The notes: generated from the sequence alone by a model not told the origin. A DNA stretch of 64,000 nt from Micromonospora sp. NBRC 110009 (GCF_030518795.1 NZ_CP130427.1:3100001-3164000), one strand, 5' to 3'. Shown: positions 43,039 to 52,879, counted from the stretch's first letter. Numbers and translations are program-made.

Positions 43039-44085
43039 ATGGCTGACGAACCACTGATCCTCGGCATCGAGACCTCCTGCGACGAGACCGGGGTCGGCAT
43101 CGTCCGCGGGCACACCCTGCTCGCCGACGCGCTGGCCTCCAGCGTCGAGGAGCACGCCCGGTTCGGTGGCGTGGTGCCCGAGGTGGCCAGCCGGGCCCAC
43201 CTGGAGGCGATCGTGCCGACCATGGACCGGGCGCTGCGCGAGGCCGGGGTGACGATCGCGGACATCGACGCCATCGCGGTCACCTCCGGTCCGGGCCTGG
43301 CGGGTGCGCTGCTCGTCGGCGTCGCCGCCGCGAAGGGGTACGCGGTGGCCGCCGAGAAGCCGGTGTACGGGGTGAACCACCTCGCCGCCCACGTGGCCGT
43401 GGACACCCTGGAGCACGGTCCGCTGCCCGAGCCGGCGATCGCCCTGCTGGTCTCGGGTGGGCACTCCTCGCTGCTGCGCATCGACGACCTGGCCCGGGAG
43501 GTCACCCCGCTCGGCGCGACCATCGACGACGCCGCCGGCGAGGCGTTCGACAAGGTGGCCCGGCTGCTCGGGCTGCCGTTCCCGGGCGGCCCGTACATCG
43601 ACCGGGAGGCCCGGGCCGGCGACCCGGCGGCGATCGCCTTCCCGCGCGGCCTGACCGCCGCCAAGGACCTGGCCGGCCACCGTTACGACTTCTCCTTCTC
43701 GGGCCTCAAGACCGCGGTGGCCCGCTGGGTGGAGGCGCGGCAGCGGGCCGGCGAACCGGTTCCGGTGGCCGATGTGGCCGCGTCCTTCCAGGAGGCGGTC
43801 TGCGACGTGCTGGTCGGCAAGGCGCTCGACGCCTGCCGGAGCAGCGGCATCGACACCCTGGTGATCGGCGGCGGGGTGGCCGCCAACTCCCGGCTGCGGG
43901 CGATGGCCGAGCACCGCGCGGCGAAGCACGGCGTCCGGGTGCGGACGCCCCGGCCGAAGCTCTGCACCGACAACGGCGCCATGGTGGCCGCGCTCGGCTC
44001 GCACCTGGTCGCCGCGGGTGTCGCCCCGAGCCGGCTGGACCTGCCGGCCGACTCCGCGATGCCGCTGACCGTGGTCAGCGTCTGA
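43039..44085 (+). CDS. tsaD: tRNA N6-adenosine threonylcarbamoyltransferase TsaD
   Basis: This 348-aa ASKHA metalloenzyme transfers threonylcarbamoyl from TC-AMP to A37 of ANN-decoding tRNAs. The N-terminal '[16 protein letters not shown]', metal-binding His114 and His118 in 'VNHLAAHVA', nucleotide loop '[12 protein letters not shown]' and C-terminal '[11 protein letters not shown]' and 'CTDNGAMVA' are all intact. In mycobacteria groES follows directly; here an 11-kb accessory block intervenes. Confidence 0.97.
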   Translation: MADEPLILGIETSCDETGVGIVRGHTLLADALASSVEEHARFGGVVPEVASRAHLEAIVPTMDRALREAGVTIADIDAIAVTSGPGLAGALLVGVAAAKGYAVAAEKPVYGVNHLAAHVAVDTLEHGPLPEPAIALLVSGGHSSLLRIDDLAREVTPLGATIDDAAGEAFDKVARLLGLPFPGGPYIDREARAGDPAAIAFPRGLTAAKDLAGHRYDFSFSGLKTAVARWVEARQRAGEPVPVADVAASFQEAVCDVLVGKALDACRSSGIDTLVIGGGVAANSRLRAMAEHRAAKHGVRVRTPRPKLCTDNGAMVAALGSHLVAAGVAPSRLDLPADSAMPLTVVSV

Positions 44086-44101
44086 CCGGGAGAGGACCGA
44101 C

Positions 44102-44356
44102 GTGATCGTCCGGATGTGGGAGGCGAAGGCCGAGCCGTACGGCTTCGCCGACCTGATCACCTGGGTGTGCGAGACCGCGCTGCCCGAGTTCGAGCACGAC
44201 CCGCTGCACCTGTCCAGCGAGGTGTTCTCCTCCACCGACCACCGGCTGGTGGTCATCTCGAAATGGCGCAGCGCGCCCCGGGACCTGCCCGAGCCACCCA
44301 TGCGCCTGGTCGCCCGGCCCCCGCACAGCTGGGACTTCACGCAGGTCGATCGCTGA
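44102..44356 (+). CDS. Small conserved-looking protein of unknown function
   Basis: This 84-aa protein starts at a GTG with GAGAGGA upstream, 16 bp after tsaD, so it probably belongs to that transcript. The pattern 'MIVRMWEAKAEPYGFADLITWV' and 'DHRLVVISKWRS' resembles a ferredoxin-like alpha/beta (ABM/dabb-type) fold that binds or oxidises small molecules, but no catalytic residues are evident. Codon use matches its neighbours, so I take it as real. Confidence 0.65.
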   Translation: MIVRMWEAKAEPYGFADLITWVCETALPEFEHDPLHLSSEVFSSTDHRLVVISKWRSAPRDLPEPPMRLVARPPHSWDFTQVDR

Positions 44357-44426
44357 TCCGGAGCCCGCCTGACCGGCGGGAATTGGTTGGCGCCGGGCCC
44401 GGCCCGGCACCTAGCGTCGGGACGTC

Positions 44427-46133
44427 ATGCGCTTCGCACCCGCCGGCGATCCCGGCACCCCCGACGCCCGGTCCGCCACCCGTTACCTGGTCTGGCTCGC
44501 CGGTCGACACCCCGTGTACTTCGGTGCCGCCATCGCCCTCGGTGTCATCTGGATGGTGGCCCAGGCGCTGATGCCCGCCGCCGTCGGCCGGGCCGTCGAC
44601 GCCGGCCTCGCCCAGCGCGACCCAGACGCGCTGCTCCGCTGGGGCCTCGTCCTGCTCGGGCTGGGCCTCGTCCAGGCGACCGCCGGCATCCTGCGGCACC
44701 GCTGCGCGGTGCGCAACTGGCTCGGCGCGGCGTACCGGACCGTGCAGGTCACCGTGGACGCCACCAACCGCCTGGGCGCCGCGCTGCCCCGCCGGGTCGC
44801 CGCGGGCGAGGTGGTGAGCATCGGTACGGCCGACATCGAGCACATCGGCGGCGCGGTCGACATCACCGCCCGGGGCACCGGCGCGGTGGTCGCCATCGCC
44901 ACGGTGACGACGATCCTGCTCACCGCGTCCCTGCCGCTCGGCCTGGTGGTGGTGCTCGGGGTGCCGGTGCTGATGGGGCTGGTCGCGCTGCTGCTCCGGC
45001 CGTTGCACCGGCAGCAGGTCGCGTACCGGGACTCCACCGGCCGGCTCACCGCCCGCGCCGCGGACATCGTCTCCGGGCTGCGGGTGCTGCGCGGCGTGGG
45101 CGGCGAGCCGGTGCTCGGCGCCCGGTACCGGGAGCAGTCCCAGGCGCTGCGCGCGGACGGCCTGCGGGTGGCCCGGGTCGAGTCGCTGCTCCAGGCGGCG
45201 CAGATCCTGCTGCCGGGTGCCTTCGTGGTGCTGGTGACCTGGCTCGGGGCCCGGTTCGCCCTGCGCGGCGAGATCAGCGCGGGCGAGCTGGTCTCGTTCT
45301 ACGGCTACACGGCGTTCCTGGTCAGCCCGCTGCGCAACCTCACCGAGGCGGCCGACAAGCTGACGCGGGGACACGTCGCGGCCCGCCGGGTGGTGCGGCT
45401 GCTCCGCCTCGCCCCGGAGTTCACCGACCCGGCCCGCCCGGTGCCGCTGCCCGAGGGGCCGGGCGAGCTGGTGGACGTCCGCTCCGGGCTGGTGCTGCGG
45501 CCGGGCCGGTTCACCGCGCTGGCCGCCACCGCCCCCGAGGACGCGGCCGAGATCGCCGACCGGCTCGGCCGGTACGTCGACGCGGACGTGACGCTGCACG
45601 GCGTACCGCTGCGGGACGTGGCGCTGGCGACGGTGCGGGAGCGGATCCTGGTCGCCGACAACGACGCGCAGCTCTTCAGCGGGGCGCTGCGCGCGGAGCT
45701 CGACCCGCACGACCGGGGTGACCGGCCCGCGGTGGAGGCGGCGCTGGCCGCGGCGAGCGCGACGGACATCGTCGAGGCGCTGCCCGCCGGCCTGGACAGC
45801 ACGGTGGCCGAGCGGGGGCGGGAGTTCTCGGGCGGGCAGCGGCAGCGGTTGCGGCTGGCCCGGGCGCTGGTCGCCGACCCGGAGACGCTGATCCTGGTCG
45901 AGCCGACCAGCGCGGTGGACGCGCACACCGAGGCGCGGATCGCCGACCGGCTGGGCGCGGCCCGGTGCGGCCGGACCACGCTGGTCTGCACCACCAGCCC
46001 GCTGGTGCTCGGCCGCGCCGAGCACGTGGTCTTCGTGGAGGACGGCAAGGTGGTCGCCGAGGGCCGCCACGACGAACTGCTCGCCGCCGAGCCCCGGTAC
46101 GCGGCCGCGGTGAGCCGGGAGGAGGACCGGTGA
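44427..46133 (+). CDS. ABC exporter half-transporter with degenerate nucleotide-binding domain
   Basis: This 568-aa protein has a six-helix exporter domain (about 20-310) and an ATPase domain (about 345-568). The signature 'FSGGQRQRLRLARAL' (467-481) is intact. Walker A is absent: the expected GxxGxGKST region (about 360-373) reads 'GRFTALAATAPEDA'. In Walker B ('LILVEPT', 488-494) the Mg-binding Asp is Val491, and the switch His is missing ('CTTSPLV'). It cannot bind ATP normally but can offer its signature to the partner subunit. The GTGA overlap with the next half-transporter supports a heterodimer. A TAGCGT -10-like box lies at 44412. The substrate is unknown. Confidence 0.9.
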   Translation: MRFAPAGDPGTPDARSATRYLVWLAGRHPVYFGAAIALGVIWMVAQALMPAAVGRAVDAGLAQRDPDALLRWGLVLLGLGLVQATAGILRHRCAVRNWLGAAYRTVQVTVDATNRLGAALPRRVAAGEVVSIGTADIEHIGGAVDITARGTGAVVAIATVTTILLTASLPLGLVVVLGVPVLMGLVALLLRPLHRQQVAYRDSTGRLTARAADIVSGLRVLRGVGGEPVLGARYREQSQALRADGLRVARVESLLQAAQILLPGAFVVLVTWLGARFALRGEISAGELVSFYGYTAFLVSPLRNLTEAADKLTRGHVAARRVVRLLRLAPEFTDPARPVPLPEGPGELVDVRSGLVLRPGRFTALAATAPEDAAEIADRLGRYVDADVTLHGVPLRDVALATVRERILVADNDAQLFSGALRAELDPHDRGDRPAVEAALAAASATDIVEALPAGLDSTVAERGREFSGGQRQRLRLARALVADPETLILVEPTSAVDAHTEARIADRLGAARCGRTTLVCTTSPLVLGRAEHVVFVEDGKVVAEGRHDELLAAEPRYAAAVSREEDR

Positions 46134-47878
46134 GCAACGCCCTGCCCGTCGCCGACGCCCACCAGGTCCGGCGGTACGCGCGGGAGCTGGCCCGCCGGCA
46201 CCCGCGCGGCCTGGCCGCGGCGCTCGGCCTGCACGCGCTCGCCGCGGCCGCCGGCCTGGTCGCGCCCCGGCTCCTCGGCGACCTGGTCGAGGGGATCTCG
46301 CGCGGCGTCGGCGCAGTGACCGTGGACCGGGTCGCCCTGGCGATCGCCGGTTTCGTGGTGGTCCAGTCGGTGCTGGTCCGCTTCGCCCACCTGGCCTCGG
46401 CCCGGCTCGGCGAGCGGCTCCTCGCCGAGCTGCGTGAGGAGTTCGTCGACCGGGTGCTCGCCCTGCCGCTGTCCACGGTGGAGCGGGCGGGCACCGGCGA
46501 CCTGCTCACCCGGACCTCGCGGGATGTCGCCGCGCTCTCCCGGACGGTCCGGTTCGCCGCGCCCGAGACGCTGATCTCGGCGGTCACCGTGCTGCTGATC
46601 CTCGGCGCGCTGGCGCTGACCGGGCCACTGCTGGTGCTGCCGTGCCTGATCGCGGTGCCGATGCTCTGGGCCGGCACCCGCTGGTACCTGCGCCGGGCGC
46701 CGGAGGGGTACCTGCGGGAGAACGCCGCCTACTCCGACATCACCGACGGGATCAGCGAGACGGTCGAGGGGGCGCGGACCACCGAGGCCCTGCGCCAGCG
46801 GGCCCGCCGCCGGGCCCGCAGCGACACCGACATCCGCCGGTCGTACGCGGCCGAGCTCTACACGCTGAAGTTGCGGACGGTCTTCTTCCCGGTCGCCGAG
46901 ATCGGCTACCTGCTGCCGGTGGTCGGCACCCTGCTGCTCGGCGGCTGGTTCTACCTGGAGGGCTGGGTGAGCCTCGGCCAGGTCACCGCGGCCACCCTCT
47001 ACGCCCAGCAGTTGGTGGACCCGGTCGACCGGCTGCTCTCCTGGCTGGACGAGTTCCAGGTCGGCGGCGCCTCGCTGGCCCGGCTGCTCGGCGTCACCGC
47101 CGACCAGCCGGACGCTCCGGCCACCCCGCCCGCCGGGCCGCGCGTCCCCGCCGACGGCCGGCTCGCCGCCCACGACGTGCGGTACGCGTACCGGGACGGC
47201 CGCGACGTGCTGCACGGGGTGACCCTGGTGCCCCGGCCGGGGGAGAAGCTGGCCATGGTCGGCCCGTCCGGGGCGGGCAAGTCCACCCTGGGCCGGTTGC
47301 TGGCCGGGGTGCACGTGCCCCGCGCCGGCTCGGTGGCCGTGGACGGCCGGCCGCTCGCCGAGCTGCCCCTGGCCGAGCTGCGGACCCACGTTGCGCTGGT
47401 CAGCCAGGAGCACCACGTCTTCATCGGCACGCTGACCGACAACGTGGCGATGGTCCGCCCGAACGCCGACGCCGCCGAGGTGCGCGCGGCGCTGGCCGCC
47501 GTCGAGGCGCTGGGCTGGGCGGAGGCGCTGCCGGACGGGCTGGACACCCGGGTCGGTTCGGGCGGGCATCCGCTCTCGCCGGCCCAGGCGCAGCAGCTCG
47601 CGCTGGCCCGGCTGGTGCTCGCCGACCCGCACACGCTGGTGCTGGACGAGGCCACCTCGCTGATCGACCCGCGGGCGGCCCGGGCGCTGGAGCGCTCGCT
47701 GGCCGCGGTGCTCCAGGGCCGTACGGTGATCGCGATCGCGCACCGGCTCTTCTCCGCGCATGACGCGGACCGGGTGGCGGTGGTCGAGGACGGCCGGATC
47801 ACCGAGCTGGGGTCGCACGACGAACTGGTCGCGGCCGGTGGCTCGTACGCCGCCCTCTGGCGCTCCTGGCACGGGTGA
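46130..47878 (+). CDS. ABC exporter half-transporter with intact Walker motifs but altered signature
   Basis: This 582-aa partner has six TM helices (about 28-310) and an ATPase domain with Walker A 'GPSGAGKST' (378-386), Q-loop Gln426, Walker B 'LVLDEAT' (Asp506, Glu507) and switch His538 ('AIAHR'). The signature is changed from LSGGQ to 'LSPAQAQQ' (482-489). It can bind and hydrolyse ATP only against the intact signature of the upstream subunit. The pair is therefore an obligate asymmetric exporter. The start is a GTG overlapping the previous stop. Confidence 0.92.
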   Translation: MSNALPVADAHQVRRYARELARRHPRGLAAALGLHALAAAAGLVAPRLLGDLVEGISRGVGAVTVDRVALAIAGFVVVQSVLVRFAHLASARLGERLLAELREEFVDRVLALPLSTVERAGTGDLLTRTSRDVAALSRTVRFAAPETLISAVTVLLILGALALTGPLLVLPCLIAVPMLWAGTRWYLRRAPEGYLRENAAYSDITDGISETVEGARTTEALRQRARRRARSDTDIRRSYAAELYTLKLRTVFFPVAEIGYLLPVVGTLLLGGWFYLEGWVSLGQVTAATLYAQQLVDPVDRLLSWLDEFQVGGASLARLLGVTADQPDAPATPPAGPRVPADGRLAAHDVRYAYRDGRDVLHGVTLVPRPGEKLAMVGPSGAGKSTLGRLLAGVHVPRAGSVAVDGRPLAELPLAELRTHVALVSQEHHVFIGTLTDNVAMVRPNADAAEVRAALAAVEALGWAEALPDGLDTRVGSGGHPLSPAQAQQLALARLVLADPHTLVLDEATSLIDPRAARALERSLAAVLQGRTVIAIAHRLFSAHDADRVAVVEDGRITELGSHDELVAAGGSYAALWRSWHG

Positions 47879-47892
47879 GCGAACGGACGGCG

Positions 47893-48624
47893 TCAGTTGC
47901 GGCGCAGGATGCGCCAGGTGGCGTAGCCGCCGGTGAGCAGGGCGAGGAGGAAGACCGCCCACACCACCGTGGTGCTGACCTGGACGCCGCCGCCGCTGCC
48001 GATGTTGGCCCCGGCCGCGGCGACCAGCGAGTCGCTCTGCGCCGGGGGCAGCGCGGCGGGCGGGAGCTGCTGCCAGCGGACCAGCCCGGTGCTCTCCAGC
48101 ATCGTCATGTGGTCGTTGACGAACGTGTTCGCCTGCTCGGCGAGCTTGCGCACGATCGGGTCCCGGGTGCTGGCCCGGACCGCGCCGATCACCGGGAAGA
48201 TCTTGCCGTGGGCCACCCGGAGCCGGGTCACGAAGATCTGGTCGAACCGGGCGCCGGTGGCGTTCTGCAGCTCGCTCAGCCACCCCTTCTGCTCGGTCGT
48301 CGGCTCCGTCGGCAGGGTGGCGCCCAGCTTGTTCGCCGCCTCGACCACGAGCTGGTCCAGCACGCCGTGCTGACGCGCGATCTCCGCGCCGATCTCGCGT
48401 ACCCGGGCCGACTGGCCCTTCTCGGCGGCCATCTGCCCGGCCGGCATCTCCCAGAGGCCGGCCAGCCGTACGCCGTTCAGCAGGGTCATGTCGGCGGCGT
48501 TGAGCTGCTGTCCGGGCGCGGCCGTCGCCGGGCCGGGAAGGATGCCGATCCCCGCGACGAGCGCGACGAGCAGCAGCGCCACCCGGTGCGCCACCCGGCG
48601 GCGTGCGGATTCCAGCGGTGCCAT
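47893..48624 (-). CDS. DUF4142 secreted membrane-anchored protein
   Basis: This 243-aa protein has an N-terminal signal peptide (basic 1-14, hydrophobic 15-30, AxA-like 'ATAAPG' near 33-38), a DUF4142 four-helix ferritin-like domain (about 42-175; 'LNAADMTLLNGVRLAGLWEMP', seen as a guide) and a C-terminal TM anchor ('VVWAVFLLALLTGGYAT', about 221-237) followed by 'RILRRN'. It would be displayed outside the cell membrane. DUF4142 function is not established. It is monocistronic and convergent with the ABC exporter gene. Confidence 0.85.
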   Translation of the reverse strand: MAPLESARRRVAHRVALLLVALVAGIGILPGPATAAPGQQLNAADMTLLNGVRLAGLWEMPAGQMAAEKGQSARVREIGAEIARQHGVLDQLVVEAANKLGATLPTEPTTEQKGWLSELQNATGARFDQIFVTRLRVAHGKIFPVIGAVRASTRDPIVRKLAEQANTFVNDHMTMLESTGLVRWQQLPPAALPPAQSDSLVAAAGANIGSGGGVQVSTTVVWAVFLLALLTGGYATWRILRRN

Positions 48625-48766
48625 GGTTGCGGTGCCTCCTCGGTCCGGACCGGTACGCGGTTGTCCCGGGCGGCCGCACCCTGCCGGCCGTCCGTCCGGA
48701 CACTGGTACGGATCACCGGCCCGCTCGGTTCAGCGCCGGTCGAGTTGGCTGGCGGATCCCGCAACG

Positions 48767-48802
48767 ACGAAGGGTCCCGGAGCGGACTCCGGGACCCTTC
48801 GT
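48767..48802. terminator. 16-bp perfect stem-loop after the sugar-importer operon
   Basis: Arms 48767-48782 and 48787-48802 are exactly complementary around a CGGA tetraloop. The hairpin lies 19 bp past the stop of the minus-strand binding-protein gene. There is no U-tract, as is usual in high-GC actinobacteria. Confidence 0.75.
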
Positions 48803-48820
48803 GGCGACGAGCGCCGGGTG

Positions 48821-49921
48821 TTACTTGGTCAGCGGCGAGAGCTTCGGGTCGTTCGCGTACGCCTCGGCCGCGTTCGCCTTGGTGACGGCGACCGGCGGGA
48901 GCAGGTACGTGTCGACGACCTTGACGCCGTTGTTGTAGGACTTGGTGTCGTTCACCTCGGGGGCGTTACCGGCCTGCAGCGCCTTCACCATTTCGATGGT
49001 CTGCTTGACCAGGTTCCGGGTGTCCTTGTTGATCGTCATGTACTGCTCGCCAGCCATGATCGACTTGACCGACTCGACCTCCGAGTCCTGGCCGGTGACG
49101 ACCGGGATCGGCTTGCCGGCGCTCTTGACCGAGGTGATGATCGCGCGGGCGAGGGTGTCGTTCGGAGAGAGGACGCCGTCCAGCGTCTTGCTGCCGTAGG
49201 CCGAGGTCAGCAGCTGGTCCATGCGGGCCTGCGCACCCTCGGCCTTCCAGCCCTGGATGGCGGTCTGCTTGACGTCGGTCTGCTTCGAGGCGACGACCAG
49301 GTTGCCCTTGTCGATCTCCGGCTTGAGCACGCTCATCGCGCCGTCGAAGAAGACACCGGCGTTGTTGTCGTCCGGCGAGCCGGAGAAGAGCTCGATGTTG
49401 TACGGGCCGTTCGGCTTCTTGGCCTTCATGCCGTCCAGCAGGGCCTGGCCCTGGAGCTGGCCGACCTTGAAGTTGTCGAACGCGACGTAGTAGTCGAGGT
49501 CCGGCGTGTTCTTGATCAGCCGGTCGTAGGCGATGACCTTCGCGCCGGCCGCGTGCGCGGCGGCGACCTGGGTCGACAGCTGCGAGGCGTCGGTCGCACC
49601 GATGACGATGACCTTGGCGCCCTTGGTGACCATGGCGGTGATCTGCGCCTGCTGGTCGGCGACCGTGGTCGACGCGCCCGCGTACTGCACGTCGCTCTTG
49701 AAGCCGGCCTCCTTCAGGCCGTTGGTGAACAGGTCGCCGGCGAGAACCCAGTTCTCCGAGGTCTTGGACGGCAGGGCCACGCCGATCAGCGAGTCCGCCG
49801 CGAAGCCCTTGGTCTCGGCCTTCGATCCGTCGGTGCCCCCGTCGCGGCCGGAGCCGCAAGCGGTCAGAGCAAGCGCCGCGATGGCACCGATGGCCACCGA
49901 CTTGCCGATGAGATTGCGCAT
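48821..49921 (-). CDS. chvE: Sugar ABC transporter substrate-binding lipoprotein, ChvE/MmsE-like
   Basis: This 366-aa lipoprotein has signal residues 1-22 with lipobox LTAC (Cys22), then a type-1 periplasmic binding fold (Peripla_BP_4). It opens 'SLIGVALPSKTSENWVLAGD', then has 'KVIVIGATDASQLSTQVAAA', 'IELFSGSPDDNNAGVFFDG' and 'VVTGQDSEVESVKSIMAGEQYMT'. These match ChvE-type multiple-monosaccharide receptors, which bind aldoses such as xylose, glucose or arabinose. It is the last gene of the importer operon, 52 bp after the permease, and is likely the most abundant product. The gene symbol is by similarity. Confidence 0.88.
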   Translation of the reverse strand: MRNLIGKSVAIGAIAALALTACGSGRDGGTDGSKAETKGFAADSLIGVALPSKTSENWVLAGDLFTNGLKEAGFKSDVQYAGASTTVADQQAQITAMVTKGAKVIVIGATDASQLSTQVAAAHAAGAKVIAYDRLIKNTPDLDYYVAFDNFKVGQLQGQALLDGMKAKKPNGPYNIELFSGSPDDNNAGVFFDGAMSVLKPEIDKGNLVVASKQTDVKQTAIQGWKAEGAQARMDQLLTSAYGSKTLDGVLSPNDTLARAIITSVKSAGKPIPVVTGQDSEVESVKSIMAGEQYMTINKDTRNLVKQTIEMVKALQAGNAPEVNDTKSYNNGVKVVDTYLLPPVAVTKANAAEAYANDPKLSPLTK

Positions 49922-49973
49922 GACTAGGGAGTGCCCTTCTGAAGTGGTGATACGGGGTGGGGGTCGGTGACCG

Positions 49974-51272
49974 TCAGCCGGGCACCGAGGCCTTGGCGGG
50001 CTCGCGGTCCACGTCGGACGACGACGTGGCCGTTCTGGTTCCGTCATGGCGGAAGTTACGCATGATGCTGCCGATGATGGAGAACCGGCCCTGGCGCTTG
50101 TTGTAGACGTCGAGCGCGACGGCCAGCAGCAGAACCAGGCCCTTGATGATCTGGACCCGGTCGGTGCCGACGCCGAGGAGTTGCAGGCCGTTGTTGAGCA
50201 CGGCCATGACCAGACCGCCGACGACCGAGCCGCTGATGGTGCCGATACCGCCGGAGACGGCCGCGCCACCGATGAAGACCGCGGCGATCGCGTCCAGCTC
50301 CCAGCCGTTGCCGTCCTGCGGGCCGGAGGCCGCCGACCGGGCCACGAAGATCATGCCGGCCAGTGCGGCCAGAATCGACATGTTCATCATGACGAAGAAG
50401 TTGACCCGCTTGAGCTTGACACCGGACAGCTCGGCGGCTCGGGAGTTGCCGCCGACGGCGTAGATGTGCCGGCCGCCGGCGGTGTTGCGGGTGTAGAAGG
50501 AGTAGGCCAGGAGCAGCGCCACCAGGATGATGCCGGAGACCGGGAAGCTGGTGCCGACGCGGCCGCTGGCGAAGCGCAGCGCGACGAAGACGATGACGCC
50601 GACCATGACGGCCATCCGCAGCACCGAGATCCACATCGGGGCGGGATCGGCGTCCATCTCCCGGCGCGTCCGGCGGGCCTTGAGCTCCCGCCACACCACG
50701 GCCACGCACCCGGCGAGGCCGAGCAGCAGCGTCAGGTTGTTGTAGCCCGTGTCCGGGCCGACCTCGGGCAGGAACCCGGCGCCGATCACCCGGAAGCCTT
50801 CGGGCACCGGGATGGTGTTCGCGTTGCCGATGAACTGGTTGCCGCCGCGGAAGAGCAGCATGCCCGCCAGGGTGACGATGAACGCCGGCACCCCGATGTA
50901 GGCGACCCAGAAGCCCTGCCAGGCGCCGATGATCGCGCCGATCACCAGGCCGAACAGGATGGCCGCGGGCCACGGCAGCGACCACTCCGCCATCGACTTG
51001 GCCACCAGGATGCCGGCGAAGGCGGCGATCGAGCCGACCGACAGGTCGATGTGCCCGGCGACGATCACCATGAGCATGCCGATGGCCAGGATCAGGATGT
51101 ACGAGTTCTGCTGGAACAGCGCGATCAGGTTGTCCGACCGCAGGGTCAGGCCGTCGGTCAGGATCTGGAACAGGACGACGATCGCCACCAGCGTGAAGAT
51201 CATCCCGAACTGGCGGGCGTTGGAGGTGGTGCCTCCGAAGAGGTTCTTCTGCAGGTCCTTCAGTCGGCTCAT
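49974..51272 (-). CDS. mmsB: Multiple-monosaccharide ABC permease (GguB/MmsB-like)
   Basis: This 432-aa permease of the BPD_transp_2 (RbsC/XylH) family has about ten TM helices, with '[20 protein letters not shown]' (about 75-94) as the family signature and '[19 protein letters not shown]' near the C-terminal third. A hydrophilic loop '[15 protein letters not shown]' (about 190-204) is typical of the multiple-monosaccharide (XylH/GguB) subgroup. It overlaps the ATPase gene by ATGA. A Ser/Asp-rich tail is cytoplasmic. Confidence 0.9.
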   Translation of the reverse strand: MSRLKDLQKNLFGGTTSNARQFGMIFTLVAIVVLFQILTDGLTLRSDNLIALFQQNSYILILAIGMLMVIVAGHIDLSVGSIAAFAGILVAKSMAEWSLPWPAAILFGLVIGAIIGAWQGFWVAYIGVPAFIVTLAGMLLFRGGNQFIGNANTIPVPEGFRVIGAGFLPEVGPDTGYNNLTLLLGLAGCVAVVWRELKARRTRREMDADPAPMWISVLRMAVMVGVIVFVALRFASGRVGTSFPVSGIILVALLLAYSFYTRNTAGGRHIYAVGGNSRAAELSGVKLKRVNFFVMMNMSILAALAGMIFVARSAASGPQDGNGWELDAIAAVFIGGAAVSGGIGTISGSVVGGLVMAVLNNGLQLLGVGTDRVQIIKGLVLLLAVALDVYNKRQGRFSIIGSIMRNFRHDGTRTATSSSDVDREPAKASVPG

Positions 51273-52816
51273 CGTGTCTGCATCTTCTTCGTCGAGGTCA
51301 TCTGCTTCATGAGGGTTTCCGGGTCCGCGTCCTGCCGGGCGATCTCGCCGGTGATGGTGCCTTCGAACACGGTGTAGATGCGGTCGCACAGCCCGATCAG
51401 CTCAGGCAGTTCCGAGGAGATGACGACGACGCCCTTCCCCTGGTCGGCGAGCCGCTGGATGATGCCGTAGATCTCGTACTTGGCGCCCACGTCGATGCCG
51501 CGGGTCGGCTCGTCGAGGATCAGTAGATCGGGGTCGGTGAACATCCACTTCGCCAGCACGACCTTCTGCTGGTTGCCGCCGGAGAGCTTGGAGACGCTCT
51601 CGTCGACGGTCGGGGCCTTCGTCCGCAGTTCCTTGCGGTACGACTCGGCGGCCCGGTACTCCTCGACCTCGTCCAGCACGCCGTGCCGGGAGATCTTGGA
51701 CAGCTTGGCGGACACCGTGGACGCCTTGATGTCGTCGAGCAGGTTCAGCCCGATGGCCTTGCGGTCCTCGCTGACGTAGGCAAGTCCGTGGGCGATGGCG
51801 TCGGCGACCGACTTCAGGACGACCGGCTTGCCGTCCTTGACGATCGTGCCGGACTCGTACACGCCGTAGGAGCGCCCGAAGACGCTCATGGCCAGCTCGG
51901 TGCGGCCCGCGCCCATCAGCCCGGCGAAGCCGACGATCTCCCCCCGACGTACGACGAAGCTCTCGTTCTTGCAGACCTGGCGCTCGGCGGAGATCGGGTG
52001 CCGGACGTTCCAGTCGCGGACCTCGAAGAAGACCTCGCCGATCTTCGGCGTGTGGTCCGGGAACCGGCTGCTCAGCTGGCGGCCGACCATGCCCCGCACG
52101 ATCCGGTCCTCATCGACGTCGCCCGCCTTGACCTCGAGCGTCTCGACCGTCTTCCCGTCCCGCAGGATGGTGATCTGGTCGGCGATCGCCTCGATCTCGT
52201 TGAGCTTGTGCGAGATCATGATCGAGGTGATGCCCCGCTCGCGGAAGCCGCGCAGCAGGTCCAGCAGGTGCTGGGAGTCGGCCTCGTTCAGCGCGGCGGT
52301 CGGTTCGTCCAGGATGAGCAGCTTGACGTCCTTGGCGAACGCCTTGGCGATCTCCACCAGCTGCTGCTTGCCGACACCGATGTCCTTGACCAGGGTGTCC
52401 GGGTCCTCGCTCAGACCGACCCGGGCCATCAGTTCGAGCGCCATCCGGTTCGCGGACTTCCAGTCGATCGCGCCTCGTTTGCGAGGCTCGTTACCGAGAA
52501 AGATGTTCTCGGCGATCGACATGTCCGGAATCAGGGCGAGTTCCTGATGGATGATGACGATCCCGGCGTGTTCACTGGCCCGAATGTCGGAAAAGCGAGT
52601 TTCGGTCCCCTGATAGAAGATGTCGCCGTCGTACGTGCCGTACGGGTAGACCCCGCTGAGCACCTTCATCAGGGTGGACTTGCCGGCACCGTTCTCGCCG
52701 CAGATCGCGTGGATCTCGCCGGCGCGCACCACAAGGTTGACGTCGGAGAGAGCCTTGACCCCGGGGAACTCCTTGGTGATGCCGCGCATCTCCAACAGGA
52801 TCGGCGTCTCGCTCAC
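51269..52816 (-). CDS. mmsA: Multiple-monosaccharide ABC ATPase (GguA/MmsA-like)
   Basis: This 515-aa tandem ATPase energises monosaccharide import. The first domain has Walker A 'GENGAGKST' (about 40-48), a weak signature '[12 protein letters not shown]' and Walker B '[13 protein letters not shown]'. The second has a degenerate Walker A '[10 protein letters not shown]' but a canonical signature '[13 protein letters not shown]' and '[16 protein letters not shown]', as normal for the RbsA/XylG/GguA family. The GTG at 52816 overlaps the stop of a nine-residue leader peptide that carries the only good ribosome site, so translation is probably by re-initiation. Confidence 0.92.
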   Translation of the reverse strand: MSETPILLEMRGITKEFPGVKALSDVNLVVRAGEIHAICGENGAGKSTLMKVLSGVYPYGTYDGDIFYQGTETRFSDIRASEHAGIVIIHQELALIPDMSIAENIFLGNEPRKRGAIDWKSANRMALELMARVGLSEDPDTLVKDIGVGKQQLVEIAKAFAKDVKLLILDEPTAALNEADSQHLLDLLRGFRERGITSIMISHKLNEIEAIADQITILRDGKTVETLEVKAGDVDEDRIVRGMVGRQLSSRFPDHTPKIGEVFFEVRDWNVRHPISAERQVCKNESFVVRRGEIVGFAGLMGAGRTELAMSVFGRSYGVYESGTIVKDGKPVVLKSVADAIAHGLAYVSEDRKAIGLNLLDDIKASTVSAKLSKISRHGVLDEVEEYRAAESYRKELRTKAPTVDESVSKLSGGNQQKVVLAKWMFTDPDLLILDEPTRGIDVGAKYEIYGIIQRLADQGKGVVVISSELPELIGLCDRIYTVFEGTITGEIARQDADPETLMKQMTSTKKMQTR

Positions 52817-52842
52817 TGTTCGGCCCGCCTCACGACTGTCAT
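52813..52842 (-). CDS. Putative 9-residue leader peptide upstream of mmsA
   Basis: ATG at 52842 follows GGAGG (52848-52852 on the minus strand) with a 5-nt spacer, the best ribosome site in the region. It encodes MTVVRRAEQ and stops with a TGA that overlaps the mmsA GTG as GTGA. The mmsA start itself has only a poor upstream purine run. This is a coupled leader, or an attenuation or re-initiation device. Confidence 0.55.
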   Translation of the reverse strand: MTVVRRAEQ

Positions 52843-52879
52843 GGATGCCTCCGCGAGGGACTGGGTTCCACTTGCCTTA

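Noticed and set aside
44427..46133. ABC subunit without Walker A considered as a pseudogene
   Set aside because: It is full length with normal TM region, a perfect signature motif and translational overlap with its partner, whose own defect is complementary.
48625..48766. Additional gene between the DUF4142 gene and the importer terminator
   Set aside because: Only short frames without ribosome sites; best read as the DUF4142 promoter region.
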